64,000 bases of DNA from Dermacoccus nishinomiyaensis (GCF_900447535.1 NZ_UFXX01000001.1:2170001-2234000); one strand, 5' to 3'. Counted from the stretch's first letter, positions 7,479-16,518 are shown. The notes: generated by a model from the letters alone, not told the origin. Translations and numbers: made by a program.

Positions 7479-7768
7479 AGGGACAAGACCCTTGCGTGGA
7501 AGGTGGCGCGCGACTGCAAGGCGGCCCGCAAGGCGCGATGCAGACCGTCCTCCAAGTACAACTCGTTCTCGTACGCGACGACATGCGCGAAGATGTCGCC
7601 GTAGAACGTCGAATCCTCCGACAATAGCGCCGACAGATCGAGCGTCGTACGAGTCGTCGTCAGATCCGCCAGACGCACCACCCGAGGCGTCACCGGCGAC
7701 CAGTCCTTGGGCGTGACGAGGCCATGGTCGGGGTAGGGGCGCGAATCGCCCACGGCCTTGAAGATCAC
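7475..7768 (-). CDS. conserved small protein, ParB-nuclease-like / VapB-annotated family
   Basis: A 97-residue protein with the pattern MIFKAVGDSRPYPDHG near the start and DSTFYGDIFAHVV...YLEDGLHRALRAAL near the end. Actinobacterial homologues with this pattern are, from memory, commonly labelled VapB-like antitoxins, but no PIN toxin is adjacent. The conserved neighbour is a LytR_C protein, as here. It is divergent from the HerA-like gene with a 61-nt intergenic region. A role in DNA binding or cell-envelope regulation is conjecture. Confidence 0.75.
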   Translation of the reverse strand: MIFKAVGDSRPYPDHGLVTPKDWSPVTPRVVRLADLTTTRTTLDLSALLSEDSTFYGDIFAHVVAYENELYLEDGLHRALRAALQSRATFHARVLSL

Positions 7769-7817
7769 GGCCCTATTTTATGTGCCGACAGTGCTGGGCG
7801 CGCACGCGCCGGGCGGA

Positions 7818-7823
7818 TACGCT
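7818..7823 (+). promoter_or_regulatory. -10 box for leaderless HerA-like mRNA
   Basis: TACGCT fits TANNNT and ends 6 nt before the GTG at 7830. This supports that GTG as the true start of a leaderless transcript over the ATG at 7758. Confidence 0.5.
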
Positions 7824-7829
7824 CACGAC

Positions 7830-9392
7830 GTGACCGAAAAGAATCAGCTCGAAGCCATCCGCAGCGGATACGCCTTCGACGGCGCCTCCCTCGAGCTCGG
7901 CGCAGCCGTCGAGGACAACACCGCCAAGCCCGACGTGCAGGTGCGCCTGCCGCTGTCGATGATGAACCGCCACGGCCTCATCGCCGGCGCCACCGGAACG
8001 GGCAAGACCAAGACGCTGCAGCTCATGGCCGAGCAGCTCGCCACCAACGGCGTGCCCGTCTTCATGGCCGACATCAAGGGCGACCTGTCCGGTCTCGCCG
8101 AACCGGGTGAGTCGAACGACAAGGTCGCCGCCCGCGCGAAGGACGTCGGGCAGGCGTGGGAGGGCAAGGGCTTCGACGTCGAATACCTCAGCCTCGGCGG
8201 CGAGGGCAAGGGTGTGCCTGTGCGTGCCACCGTCACCTCGTTCGGCCCGACGCTGCTGTCGAAGGTGCTGGGGCTCAACGCAACCCAGGAATCCAGCCTC
8301 GGCCTCATCTTCCACTACGCCGACGCCAACGGGCTCGCCCTGCTCGACCTCAAGGACCTGCGCGCCGTCATCACGCACCTGACGTCCGACGAGGGCAAGG
8401 CCGACCTCAAGAACCTCGGCGGGCTCAGCTCCGCGACGGCCGGCGTCATCCTGCGCAACCTCATCGCGTTCGCCGATGGCGGCGCCGAGGTGTTCTTCGG
8501 CGAACCCGAGTTCGCCACGTCCGACCTCATGCGCACCGGCGCCGACGGGCGCGGCATCATCACCTGCCTCGAACTGCCGAGCGTGGCCGAGAAGCCCGCA
8601 CTGTTCTCGACGTTCCTCATGTGGATGCTCGCCGACCTCTTCCAGGAACTGCCCGAAGCGGGCGACCTCGACAAGCCGAAGCTCGTGTTCTTCTTCGACG
8701 AGGCGCATCTGCTGTTCGACGAGTCGAGCAAGGCGTTCGTCGACCAGATCGAGCAGACCGTCCGCCTCATCCGCTCCAAGGGCGTCGGCGTCTTCTTCGT
8801 CACCCAGACGCCCAAGGACGTGCCGTCCGGCGTCCTCGGCCAGCTCGGCAACCGCGTCCAGCACGCGCTGCGCGCCTTCACGCCCGACGACCAGAAGGCG
8901 CTCACCGCGACCGTGCGCACCTTCCCCAAGAGCGGCTACGACCTCGAAGAGCTGCTGACGACGCTCGGCACCGGCGAAGCGATCGTCACCGTGCTGTCGG
9001 AGACCGGCGCCCCGACGCCCGTCGCCTGGACGCGCATGCTCGCACCGACGTCGAAGATGGGCCCGGCCTCACCCGAGACGATGGACCGCATCGTGTCGTC
9101 GTCGCCGCTCGCACCCAAGTACTCCGAAGCGATCGACCGCGAATCGGCCTACGAGAAACTGCAGGGACGCCTGACGCCCGACACAGCGGGTGCGGGGAAC
9201 GACGCGGACGCGACGCAGAACCCACCCGCTCCCGAAGCGCCCCACGCGCCCGCCAAGAAGGAGAAGGAAGAACCCGGCATGGTCAGCCAGGTCGTCCACT
9301 CCTCCGCCTTCAAGTCGTTCATGCGCTCCGCCGGCACCCAGATCGGCCGCGAGATCACCCGCAGCCTCTTCGGCACCGCCCGCCGACGCTGA
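7830..9392 (+). CDS. HerA/DUF853-type ATPase (helicase HerA-like)
   Basis: A ~520-residue P-loop ATPase: Walker A in HGLIAGATGTGKTKTLQLM about 40 residues in, MADIKGDLSGL after it, Walker B KLVFFFDEAHLLFD, and the arginine-finger/sensor region VGVFFVTQTPKDVPSGVLGQ. This is the DUF853 relative of HerA-FtsK DNA translocases. The N-terminus DVTEKNQLEAIRSGYAFDG matches where family members start, so GTG 7830 was chosen. The C-terminus is a Pro/Ala/Glu linker and an amphipathic end. The substrate is presumably DNA, but the biological role of this subgroup is unknown. Confidence 0.85.
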   Translation: MTEKNQLEAIRSGYAFDGASLELGAAVEDNTAKPDVQVRLPLSMMNRHGLIAGATGTGKTKTLQLMAEQLATNGVPVFMADIKGDLSGLAEPGESNDKVAARAKDVGQAWEGKGFDVEYLSLGGEGKGVPVRATVTSFGPTLLSKVLGLNATQESSLGLIFHYADANGLALLDLKDLRAVITHLTSDEGKADLKNLGGLSSATAGVILRNLIAFADGGAEVFFGEPEFATSDLMRTGADGRGIITCLELPSVAEKPALFSTFLMWMLADLFQELPEAGDLDKPKLVFFFDEAHLLFDESSKAFVDQIEQTVRLIRSKGVGVFFVTQTPKDVPSGVLGQLGNRVQHALRAFTPDDQKALTATVRTFPKSGYDLEELLTTLGTGEAIVTVLSETGAPTPVAWTRMLAPTSKMGPASPETMDRIVSSSPLAPKYSEAIDRESAYEKLQGRLTPDTAGAGNDADATQNPPAPEAPHAPAKKEKEEPGMVSQVVHSSAFKSFMRSAGTQIGREITRSLFGTARRR

Positions 9393-9425
9393 CGATCGGC
9401 GCACCAGGGACGCGCGCACCCACGG

Positions 9426-9462
9426 CACACGAGGGACGCCCGACCAGGGCGTCCCTCGTGTG
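9426..9462. terminator. bidirectional terminator, 15-bp stem
   Basis: CACACGAGGGACGCC (9426-9440) and its exact complement (9448-9462) flank the loop CGACCAG, between the convergent HerA-like and LytR_C lipoprotein genes. Confidence 0.85.
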
Positions 9463-9489
9463 ACTTCCACCTGCCGGAGCTTGTTTCCC

Positions 9490-10299
9490 TCAGCAGCCGC
9501 CCGACGCTGACGGTGACGGACTCGGCGACGCCGTCGCCTGCGACAACGGCACGACCTTGCCGTTCGTCGGCCACTTCGAACCCAGATACAGGCGCACGGC
9601 CGAACCCTTGATGTCGACAGCGCCCTTCGTCTGCGTGTCCTGCAGCAACCGCGAACCGGGGATACTCATCTGCAGGCGCTGCGCGTCGGGCAGGCCCTCC
9701 TCGTCGTACACGATGACGGCCGAGTCGTCCGGGTAGTACGCCTTGTCGTTCGCCTCGGCATCCGCGTGGAAACCCTGCTTGCCGAGCTGACCGGCGACGT
9801 CCGCCGCGAGGCCCGGCATGAACGTCGTGTTGAGGACGGTGACGGAGACGTTCTTCACCGCGCGCGGCGGGCGCGGCGTCAGCGAGAACTTGTTGCCGAT
9901 GACGATGTCGATCGTCGGATCCGTGCGCTCGTCCTGATACAGGTTTGCGTGGGGGATCTGCTTGGCGACGTTGAGCGCGATCGTGCGGCCGTTCTTGCCG
10001 TACCGGATCTCGGCGAACTTGGGGGTCGGACGATCGTCGCTCAACGGGTCGTTCTTGACGTCCAGCGTGTGCATGCCGCGCCAGCCGAGCTGCTTCGCGA
10101 CGGTGGCACCCTCACCGCTGCGGTCGCTCGCGTTGTAGACGTTGGCGTAGATGCTCGACCACGCGACCGTGCGTGACGGCGACGGGTTGCCGGGTGGGCA
10201 CGTCGGCGCAGCCTGCTTCGGCTTGTCGCTCGAGCACCCCGTCAACGCACCTGCGGCAACGACGAAAACCGCTGCAGTGCTGGCGGTTCGGCGCATCAT
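9490..10299 (-). CDS. lipoprotein with two LytR C-terminal domains
   Basis: About 269 residues. A lipoprotein signal (TAAVFVVAAGALTGCSS, lipobox LTGC) is followed by two tandem LytR_C repeats, the first with YANVYNASDRSGEGATVAKQ and the second with VTVLNTTFMPGLAADVAGQ, then a Ser/Pro tail. The start is the first of two consecutive ATGs, with AAAGGA 5 nt upstream; the longer open frame upstream crosses a tRNA and is rejected. It probably sits on the outer face of the membrane and acts on or binds cell-wall polymers together with LCP proteins encoded elsewhere. Confidence 0.8.
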   Translation of the reverse strand: MMRRTASTAAVFVVAAGALTGCSSDKPKQAAPTCPPGNPSPSRTVAWSSIYANVYNASDRSGEGATVAKQLGWRGMHTLDVKNDPLSDDRPTPKFAEIRYGKNGRTIALNVAKQIPHANLYQDERTDPTIDIVIGNKFSLTPRPPRAVKNVSVTVLNTTFMPGLAADVAGQLGKQGFHADAEANDKAYYPDDSAVIVYDEEGLPDAQRLQMSIPGSRLLQDTQTKGAVDIKGSAVRLYLGSKWPTNGKVVPLSQATASPSPSPSASGGC

Positions 10300-10412
10300 C
10301 ACGATCCTTTCGACCCGGCTCGCACGACGACGAACCACCCCCGGAAGTGCCCAGTGTACGGCGGGCCGCGCACCCACGCCGACGGCGACCGTCCCTCGGC
10401 GCGCAGACACGA

Positions 10413-10446
10413 CGATGCCCCGCCGGGCGAACCGGGCGGGGCATCG
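10413..10446 (-). terminator. terminator of tRNA-Ser(GGA)
   Basis: A 12-bp perfect stem (10413-10424 with 10435-10446) starts 9 nt beyond the tRNA CCA end. Confidence 0.75.
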
Positions 10447-10454
10447 ATCACGTG

Positions 10455-10544
10455 TGGCGGAGGATATGGGATTTGAACCCATGAGGGGTTTCATCCCCAA
10501 CACGATTTCCAATCGTGCGCACTAGGCCACTATGCGAATCCTCC
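10455..10544 (-). tRNA. tRNA-Ser (anticodon GGA)
   Basis: Acceptor GGAGGAT/ATCCTCC, anticodon stem CACGA/TCGTG with loop TTGGAAA (GGA), long variable arm, T-loop TTCAAAT, discriminator G and an encoded CCA (90 nt). A class II serine tRNA reading UCC/UCU. Confidence 0.95.
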
Positions 10545-10551
10545 GCCGAGA

Positions 10552-10557
10552 ACTGTA
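10552..10557 (-). promoter_or_regulatory. -10 box of tRNA-Ser(GGA)
   Basis: TACAGT on the minus strand ends 7 nt before the first base of the mature tRNA, the same geometry as the other tRNA-Ser gene. Confidence 0.55.
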
Positions 10558-10660
10558 CTGCACCGCGGCGCATGCGCCCAAGTCGGGCGGTGCAAGCAGC
10601 GTCGAGGGAACAGCCGGGGAACGACGGGTGCGCAGGGGCTCGTCGGTGCGGGCTGTCACC

Positions 10661-12025
10661 ATGGGGGGCGTGACGCACGACAACACGAGCCCCGACGACA
10701 CCCGCGCAGCCCGTGTGCGCTGGAGCGACCTGCCGCTCGCGGCCAAGCTCATGCTCGTCAGCATCGTGTTCGACTTCGTCGGCACCGGCCTCATCATGCC
10801 GTTCGGCGTCACCTACCTGCACGAGGTGCGCCACCTCAGCCTGCAGGTGACGGGCATCCTGCTGGCCCTGCCCGCGATCGTCGGGTTGCTCGCCGTCGGC
10901 CCCGGCGGTGTCGTCATCGATCGTGTCGGTGCGCGTCGCGTCGTCATCACGGCCGTCGGGCTCGAGATCACCGGGCAACTGCTCATGGCCGGGGCGCACG
11001 ACGTCGGGCGGGCCGCACTGGCATTGACGCTCTCCGGAATCGCGACGGGGGTGATCTTCCCGGCCGTGCAGGCGATGGTCGCAAGCGTCATGCCGTCGGA
11101 CCAACGGCAGTTCTTCTTCGGTCTCAACTTCACGCTGCTCAACCTGGGCATGGGCATCGGCGGGGTGCTCGGCGGGGCCATCGTCGACGTGACGCGGCCG
11201 TCGACGTTCGAGCTCGTGTACGTCATCGACGCCGCGACGTTCCTCGTCCCACTCGCGCTGTACCTGGGTCCGCTGCGACACCACGGCGGACGCGTCGAGC
11301 ACCCCTCGAGCCCTGACGGCGACGCGCCGCGCGGCGGTTACGCGCAGGTGCTGCGCGAGCCGACCATGCGGCTGCTCGTGCTGCTCGGATTCATCACGGC
11401 CTTCATCGGCTACGCGCAGTTCGGAGTCGGATTCCAGGCCTTCGCCCGCAGCGTGGCGCACGTCTCGACGCAGGTGCTCGGCTGGGCGTACGCGGCGAAC
11501 ACGGCCGTCATCGTCGTCGTGCAGATCCTCGTGCTGCGGCTCGTCTCCGGCAGGCGGCGCACGCGCGCGCTGCTGCTCATGTGCGGCCTGTGGTCGCTGT
11601 CGTGGACCGTGCTCGGCCTCGCGGGCTGGTCGGGGGAGCGCTCCGCGACGATGGCCGGCGTCCTCGTCTGCGCGTCGGCGGCGATCTTCGGCGTCGGCGA
11701 GACGTTCCTGCAGCCGACGCTGCCCGCCATGGTCAACGACCTCGCCCCGGACGCCCTGCGCGGGCGCTACAACTCGGCCTCCGCGGGAGCCTTCCACCTG
11801 GCCGAGATCGTCGGCCCGCCGTTCGCGGGCCTGCTCATCGGGCACGCCCTGGCCGGCTGGTACACGCTCGCGCTCGTCCTCGGATGCGTGGGCGCGGCCG
11901 CCGTCACCCTCGCCGTCGAACGGCGCCTGAGCCCCGCCGTCAACGGGCTCGGCGCGCCGCGCGAACCCGACGTCGCGGGCGAGCTGGCCCTCGAGGTGCA
12001 GCGCGCCAAGCTGAGCGGTGAGTAG
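10661..12025 (+). CDS. major facilitator superfamily transporter
   Basis: About 454 residues with 12 predicted spans. The MFS signature between spans 2 and 3 is GVVIDRVGARRVVITAVG. Span 1 begins LAAKLMLVSIVFDFVGTGLIM, resembling drug-efflux MFS members. The start is unsure: ATG 10661 and GTG 10670 are both possible; the longer frame overlaps the tRNA gene on the other strand and is unlikely. The substrate cannot be told from sequence. Confidence 0.8.
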   Translation: MGGVTHDNTSPDDTRAARVRWSDLPLAAKLMLVSIVFDFVGTGLIMPFGVTYLHEVRHLSLQVTGILLALPAIVGLLAVGPGGVVIDRVGARRVVITAVGLEITGQLLMAGAHDVGRAALALTLSGIATGVIFPAVQAMVASVMPSDQRQFFFGLNFTLLNLGMGIGGVLGGAIVDVTRPSTFELVYVIDAATFLVPLALYLGPLRHHGGRVEHPSSPDGDAPRGGYAQVLREPTMRLLVLLGFITAFIGYAQFGVGFQAFARSVAHVSTQVLGWAYAANTAVIVVVQILVLRLVSGRRRTRALLLMCGLWSLSWTVLGLAGWSGERSATMAGVLVCASAAIFGVGETFLQPTLPAMVNDLAPDALRGRYNSASAGAFHLAEIVGPPFAGLLIGHALAGWYTLALVLGCVGAAAVTLAVERRLSPAVNGLGAPREPDVAGELALEVQRAKLSGE

Positions 12026-12062
12026 GTGCGTGAAAACCCCTTCGGTGATGAGCGGCGGCTCG

Positions 12063-12068
12063 TAGCCT
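12063..12068 (+). promoter_or_regulatory. -10 box for leaderless mRNA of the DUF4185-like gene
   Basis: TAGCCT ends 6 nt before ATG 12075, the same arrangement as several other genes in the window. Confidence 0.4.
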
Positions 12069-12074
12069 GACGCC

Positions 12075-12698
12075 ATGCCCCGACGCGTCGCCCGTCACGC
12101 CGCGCCGCTCGGCGACGGACGCGTCGTATGGCTGTTCGGCGACACGCGTCGCGCGCCCAGCCACGGGGCGACCATGGTGTTGAACTCGATGCTCATCAGC
12201 ACGCGGGGGTGCTTCGCGCAGGTGCTGACGGGCGGCGCCGTCATCCCCGATCCCGGTGTTGCGGGCGAGCGGTTGGCGGCGTGGCCGACCTGCGTCATCA
12301 GCCTTGATCGCGGTCGATGGAGCGAGCTTTTCGTCTGCACCAACACGATCAGGCGGCACGGCGGGTTCTGGGGGTTCACGCTGCTCGGCACGTCGGTGAC
12401 GCGCTTCGTCGTGCCGGACGGCGGGGCGGCGCGCCGCCTCGAGACCGTCGCGCTGAGCGCAGACGACGACGCGCTCGACCACGTGACGTGGGGGACGGCG
12501 AGCGTCGCCGATGACGGGTGGATCGTCGTGTACGGCACCCGTGCGCCGACGGGCGGCTTCGGGCGCGAGGTGTACGTCGCGCGCACGCGTCCGGAGGACA
12601 TTGAGAACATGGCGCGGCGGCAGTACCGCGGCGCGACGGGCTGGGGAACCCGACGTCAGATGACGCCCGGGACGCGGCTGGGGCCCTGTGAGACGTGA
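12075..12698 (+). CDS. short DUF4185-like beta-propeller protein
   Basis: A 207-residue protein carrying the pattern DGRVVWLFGDT, MVLNSMLIST, WGTASVADDGWIVVYGTRA and REVYVARTRPEDI, which resembles DUF4185/propeller glycosidase-fold proteins. It is shorter than I expect for the family (roughly 300 residues or more), lacks a signal peptide, and ends 2 nt before the SRP RNA on the other strand, so it may be truncated at both ends. The -10 box just upstream and coding-like codon use argue it is real. Function unknown. Confidence 0.55.
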   Translation: MPRRVARHAAPLGDGRVVWLFGDTRRAPSHGATMVLNSMLISTRGCFAQVLTGGAVIPDPGVAGERLAAWPTCVISLDRGRWSELFVCTNTIRRHGGFWGFTLLGTSVTRFVVPDGGAARRLETVALSADDDALDHVTWGTASVADDGWIVVYGTRAPTGGFGREVYVARTRPEDIENMARRQYRGATGWGTRRQMTPGTRLGPCET

Positions 12699-12700
12699 GC

Positions 12701-12787
12701 GCCCCCCGCGTACCTGGAAGAGCTCTCCTACCCTTGCTGCATTCCTGCCCTGGGGGAGTTCGGAGAGGTACCACCACGCGGGGGGCT
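12701..12787 (-). ncRNA. ffs: signal recognition particle 4.5S-type RNA
   Basis: Read on the minus strand, the ends pair (GCCCCCCGCGT with ACGCGGGGGGC) and the apical part holds CAGGGCAGGAATGCAGCA followed by AGGGTA, the conserved SRP domain IV with its GGAA-type tetraloop and asymmetric loop that bind Ffh. The small size fits bacterial SRP RNA. It lies beside dnaX, an arrangement I recall from other actinobacteria. Confidence 0.9.
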
Positions 12788-12794
12788 TGGCATG

Positions 12795-12800
12795 AGTCTA
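12795..12800 (-). promoter_or_regulatory. -10 box of SRP RNA
   Basis: TAGACT on the minus strand, 7 nt before the predicted 5' end of the SRP RNA. Confidence 0.5.
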
Positions 12801-12936
12801 CCGGGGACGCTGCGAGGGCGGTAATCGTGGGGTGGTCTGCGCTCCGGGCGGCGCTGGACGGGTGGTCGGACGAGGCGTGATTGGCCTGCTCGTAGGGCGT
12901 TCTCCGCGGAATCTCGGGGTTGTCGGCGCGCGCCAC

Positions 12937-12942
12937 TAGTGT
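12937..12942 (+). promoter_or_regulatory. -10 box for leaderless dnaX mRNA
   Basis: TAGTGT ends exactly 7 nt before ATG 12950, so transcription is expected to start at the A of the start codon. Confidence 0.5.
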
Positions 12943-12949
12943 TGCTGGC

Positions 12950-15900
12950 ATGACAACGGCCCTGTACCGCCGCTACCGCCCCGAGACGTTCGCCGACGTC
13001 ATCGGCCAAGAGCACGTCACCGAACCCCTCATGCAGGCGCTGCGGACGGGGCGCGTCAATCACGCGTACCTGTTCAGTGGTCCGCGCGGGTGTGGCAAGA
13101 CGACGTCGGCGCGCATCCTCGCGCGTTGCCTCAACTGCGTGCAGGGCCCGACGCCGAGGCCGTGCGGGGTGTGCGACTCGTGCGTGGCGCTCGCTCGTGG
13201 CGGTGCCGGCAGCGTCGACGTCATCGAGATCGACGCGGCCTCGCACGGTGGTGTCGACGACGCGCGTGACCTGCGTGAGCGCGCGTCGTTCGGCCCGGCG
13301 AGCAGCCGCTACAAGATCTACATCATCGACGAGGCGCACATGGTGACGCCGCAAGGCTTCAACGCGCTGCTCAAGATCGTCGAGGAGCCGCCGGAGCACG
13401 TGAAGTTCGTGTTCGCGACGACCGAGCCGGAGAAGGTCATCGGCACGATCCGCTCGCGCACGCACCACTACCCGTTCCGCCTCGTGCCGCCGAAGAAGCT
13501 GAGCGACTACATGGAGACGCTGCTCGACGCCGAGGGCGTCGCGTACGAGCCGGGCGTGCTGTCGTTCGTCACGCGCGCGGGTGGGGGTTCGGTGCGTGAC
13601 TCGCTGTCGGTGCTCGACCAGCTCATCGCCGGGTCGGGGCCCGAGGGGCTGACGTACGCCGGCGCCGCGAGCCTGCTCGGCTTCACCGATGACGAACTGC
13701 TCGACGGCATCATCGAGGCGTTCGCGGCCGGTGACTCGGCGGCGGTCTTCCGGCAGATCGACCGCGTCGTCGAATCGGGCGCCGACCCGCGACGGTTCGT
13801 CGAGGATCTGCTCGAGCGTCTACGCGACCTCATCGTCGTCGCGGCCGTGGCCGAGGGTGCGGGCGCCGTGCTGCGCTCGGTGCCGGAGGACCAGCTGGAG
13901 CGCATGCGCTCGCAGGCGGCCTCGTTCGGTGCTGGGGCGCTGTCGCGCGCGGCGGACGTCATCAATGCCGGCCTGACGGAGATGACGGGCGCGACGTCGC
14001 CGCGCCTGCAGCTCGAACTCATGTGCGCGCGCGTGCTGCTGCCCGGCATCGCGGGTCTCGACGGGTATGCGGCGCGACTCGACCGGATGGAACGTCGCCT
14101 CGACATGGGCGAACTGCCGCCTCGTGCTGCCGCGGGGCCGGTGCCACATGCGCCGGCGATGCCTCCCGCCGGTGCATCGGCGCCGACGCAGGGCGGGGTC
14201 GGCGCGAGCGCCGGCGCGGCCTCTGGGGTGGGTGCGAGTGCTGACAGGGCAGGACGCTCGGGCGGTTCCGCCGAGGACGCCGCATCGGCGACGGCGGGTG
14301 TGACAGGGGCGGCGGGCGCTCCTCAGCCGGCAACGACACCGAGATGGCAGAGCCCGAGTGCCGGTGCAGCGCAGGAGAACTCGTCGACCGGTGACGATCT
14401 GTCTCGCGCGCCGGGTGCCGGGGTGGGGGGTGGTCGTGCTGACACCGCCGGCGTTGAGGGCGGGGATGGTCGCGCGGGTCAGTCGGGTGCCTCTCGCCCG
14501 GCAGGTCACGGCGAGGCCGCACCCGAGCAGGGTCAGCGGGCCGCTGCGGCCGCGCGCGACGACGCGCGGGTCGAGCAGCCGCAGAGCGTCACGGGAGGCG
14601 TGAGCGAGGCCGAGCGAGAGCGCGCGCAGCGTGATTTCGATGCGACGCAGCAGTCCGGCGGCGCGTCGTCGCCGCAGCAGGGTTCCGGCGAGCGCGAGAG
14701 CGGTCAGCCGGCGCGCGGAGGCATGAGCACAGACGACATCCGTCGGGCGTGGCCCGATGTGCTCGACCGCATCTTCCGCATCAAGCGCGTCACGTGGACG
14801 CTGCTCAGTCAGAACGCTCAGGTGGCCGAGTTCGACGGGCGCCGGTTGATCCTGGGCGCGACGAGCGAGGGCCTCGCCGGCACGATGAGTCGCGGGCAGC
14901 ACATGGAGGTCGTGCGTCAGGCGCTCATCGAGGCGATCGGCGTCGACGTCGCCGTCGAAGCCCGCGCCATGACGGCCGGTGCCGCGGCGCCGTCGGGTCA
15001 GGGCGGGGGTCATCAGGGGGCGGCCAACGCTGCGCAGGCGCGCCAGACGTGGTCGTCGCCGAACGCGTCGCCCGCGGGTGAGGTGCCGAACGCGCAGCAG
15101 TCTGCGCGGGGATGGTCGTCGCCGAACGCTGCCCCCTCGGGGGCGCAGGGTTCGTCCCGACCCCCGGGGGGTGGCGGGCAGTCTGGCTCATCGGTTGGCG
15201 GGTCGTGGGGTGACGAGCCCGCGCCGCATGACGCGCCGCCCGACGACAGGTCGCAGTTCGACGAGATGGCGCAGTTCAGCGCGTCGATCGATCCTTCGTC
15301 GTCCGCCGGTGGGGCGGCTGACGGGCGTGTGAACGTGCCAGCAGGCTCTCACCGTGGCGAGGGTGTTGACGCTCGCCGCCAGGGCAGCCCGGGCCATGAT
15401 GGTGGTTCGCGTGGTGCGACGCAGGATGCGTCCGGCCAGAACGCGTGGGGCGATCCCGCCTCGGGAGGAGCGCGCTCCGCTGCGCCGCAGCAGGGTCGTC
15501 AGGGCCAGGGACGCCCCGGTGGGTGGCGCGATCGCACCGGTTGGAACGGGGCGCAGGGCGGCCATGCCCGCGTCGATCCGGCGCGGGCCGGCGACCCCGC
15601 CGAGGGCGTCGCGCCGCGTGAGGCTGATTCGCCGCGCCAGGACGCAGGCCTCGCGGCTGCCGCCGCGCAGAGCAGCGCGTGGGGTTCGGATTCGCGCGGC
15701 GACTGGGGCGCGCAGGCCGGCCCGGCGCCGTCATGGGCGAACGACGACGCGTCTCCCAGCATGCGCGGAGCCGGCCACGGTTCTGCGGACGAATCCTCGC
15801 GGAACCAGGGATCGGCCAACGGCGCCTCGAACAGGGGCGACGCGTCCGGTGGCGTCGCGAGGGTGGGCGCGAATCCTTCGGGGCGCTCGGCCGAGGCGTC

Positions 15901-16405
15901 GCCGGCTGACAACGGCGGCCCGAGCAGCGGCGTCGGTGCCAGTGGTGTCGACGACAGTGCGGGTGCGCCCTCGAGCGCGGGGGAGCCCATTCCTGACTGG
16001 ATGGAGGACGAGCCCGAGACCGACGTCGAGGCCGTCTACGATCCGCTGCCGCCTCGTTCGGGCGAGAGCGATCGAGCCGGTGCTCGCGAGCGCGCCGGCG
16101 ATGGGCAGGCCGAGGCGGCCCACGACTCGGCGGCGGCGGGCAGCGTTGCGCCTGCGCCGCAGCCGACGCAGGGCGCCGTCGACGACGGGCGCGCGCTGAC
16201 GCCGCGTCAGCGCGCCGAGAAGGCGGCGCGGGAGGCCGCGCAGCGTCAGGAGGATGCCGAGCGGGGCGGGCGCGGCCGCTTCGATGATGCGTCGGCGAGC
16301 GTCGACGACGAGGACATCGAGAACTCCGACGCCGTCGGGCTGCCGATCATCAAGTCGGTACTGGGCGGCACGGTCATCAAGGAAGAAGGCCCTGACGCGA
16401 ACTGA
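12950..16405 (+). CDS. dnaX: DNA polymerase III subunits gamma and tau
   Basis: Clamp-loader ATPase of 1151 residues. MTTALYRRYRPETFADVIGQ starts the AAA+ domain; Walker A GPRGCGKT is at residues 44-51, four zinc cysteines at 63, 72, 75 and 78, Walker B IIDEAHM and sensor FATTEPEKVIGTIRSR follow. Domain III ends near residue 370. After a first low-complexity linker, a conserved tau-like domain begins at about residue 592 (DDIRRAWPDVLDRIFRIKR). A second Gly/Ser/Ala/Gln linker of ~430 residues then leads to an acidic C-terminal motif (DAVGLPIIKSVLGGTVIKEE). The protein is longer than I expect for this family. No ybaB gene lies between it and recR. Confidence 0.95.
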   Translation: MTTALYRRYRPETFADVIGQEHVTEPLMQALRTGRVNHAYLFSGPRGCGKTTSARILARCLNCVQGPTPRPCGVCDSCVALARGGAGSVDVIEIDAASHGGVDDARDLRERASFGPASSRYKIYIIDEAHMVTPQGFNALLKIVEEPPEHVKFVFATTEPEKVIGTIRSRTHHYPFRLVPPKKLSDYMETLLDAEGVAYEPGVLSFVTRAGGGSVRDSLSVLDQLIAGSGPEGLTYAGAASLLGFTDDELLDGIIEAFAAGDSAAVFRQIDRVVESGADPRRFVEDLLERLRDLIVVAAVAEGAGAVLRSVPEDQLERMRSQAASFGAGALSRAADVINAGLTEMTGATSPRLQLELMCARVLLPGIAGLDGYAARLDRMERRLDMGELPPRAAAGPVPHAPAMPPAGASAPTQGGVGASAGAASGVGASADRAGRSGGSAEDAASATAGVTGAAGAPQPATTPRWQSPSAGAAQENSSTGDDLSRAPGAGVGGGRADTAGVEGGDGRAGQSGASRPAGHGEAAPEQGQRAAAAARDDARVEQPQSVTGGVSEAERERAQRDFDATQQSGGASSPQQGSGERESGQPARGGMSTDDIRRAWPDVLDRIFRIKRVTWTLLSQNAQVAEFDGRRLILGATSEGLAGTMSRGQHMEVVRQALIEAIGVDVAVEARAMTAGAAAPSGQGGGHQGAANAAQARQTWSSPNASPAGEVPNAQQSARGWSSPNAAPSGAQGSSRPPGGGGQSGSSVGGSWGDEPAPHDAPPDDRSQFDEMAQFSASIDPSSSAGGAADGRVNVPAGSHRGEGVDARRQGSPGHDGGSRGATQDASGQNAWGDPASGGARSAAPQQGRQGQGRPGGWRDRTGWNGAQGGHARVDPARAGDPAEGVAPREADSPRQDAGLAAAAAQSSAWGSDSRGDWGAQAGPAPSWANDDASPSMRGAGHGSADESSRNQGSANGASNRGDASGGVARVGANPSGRSAEASPADNGGPSSGVGASGVDDSAGAPSSAGEPIPDWMEDEPETDVEAVYDPLPPRSGESDRAGARERAGDGQAEAAHDSAAAGSVAPAPQPTQGAVDDGRALTPRQRAEKAAREAAQRQEDAERGGRGRFDDASASVDDEDIENSDAVGLPIIKSVLGGTVIKEEGPDAN

Positions 16406-16518
16406 CCTGACGCGGGCTGACGAAAGTCGTGGCAGCGCTGCGTGGCGCGACCGTCACGGATGCCAGGCCTTGGCCCGGGTTCTACCGGGCCGTAGGGCAC
16501 GGGCCGGCTCGCGGGGCG

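Noticed and set aside
7475-7768. Functional VapBC toxin-antitoxin pair
   Set aside because: Although such small proteins are often labelled VapB, the adjacent gene is a LytR_C membrane protein, not a PIN-domain toxin.
10448-12076. 542-residue open frame on the minus strand
   Set aside because: Antisense to the MFS transporter and it runs through tRNA-Ser(GGA).
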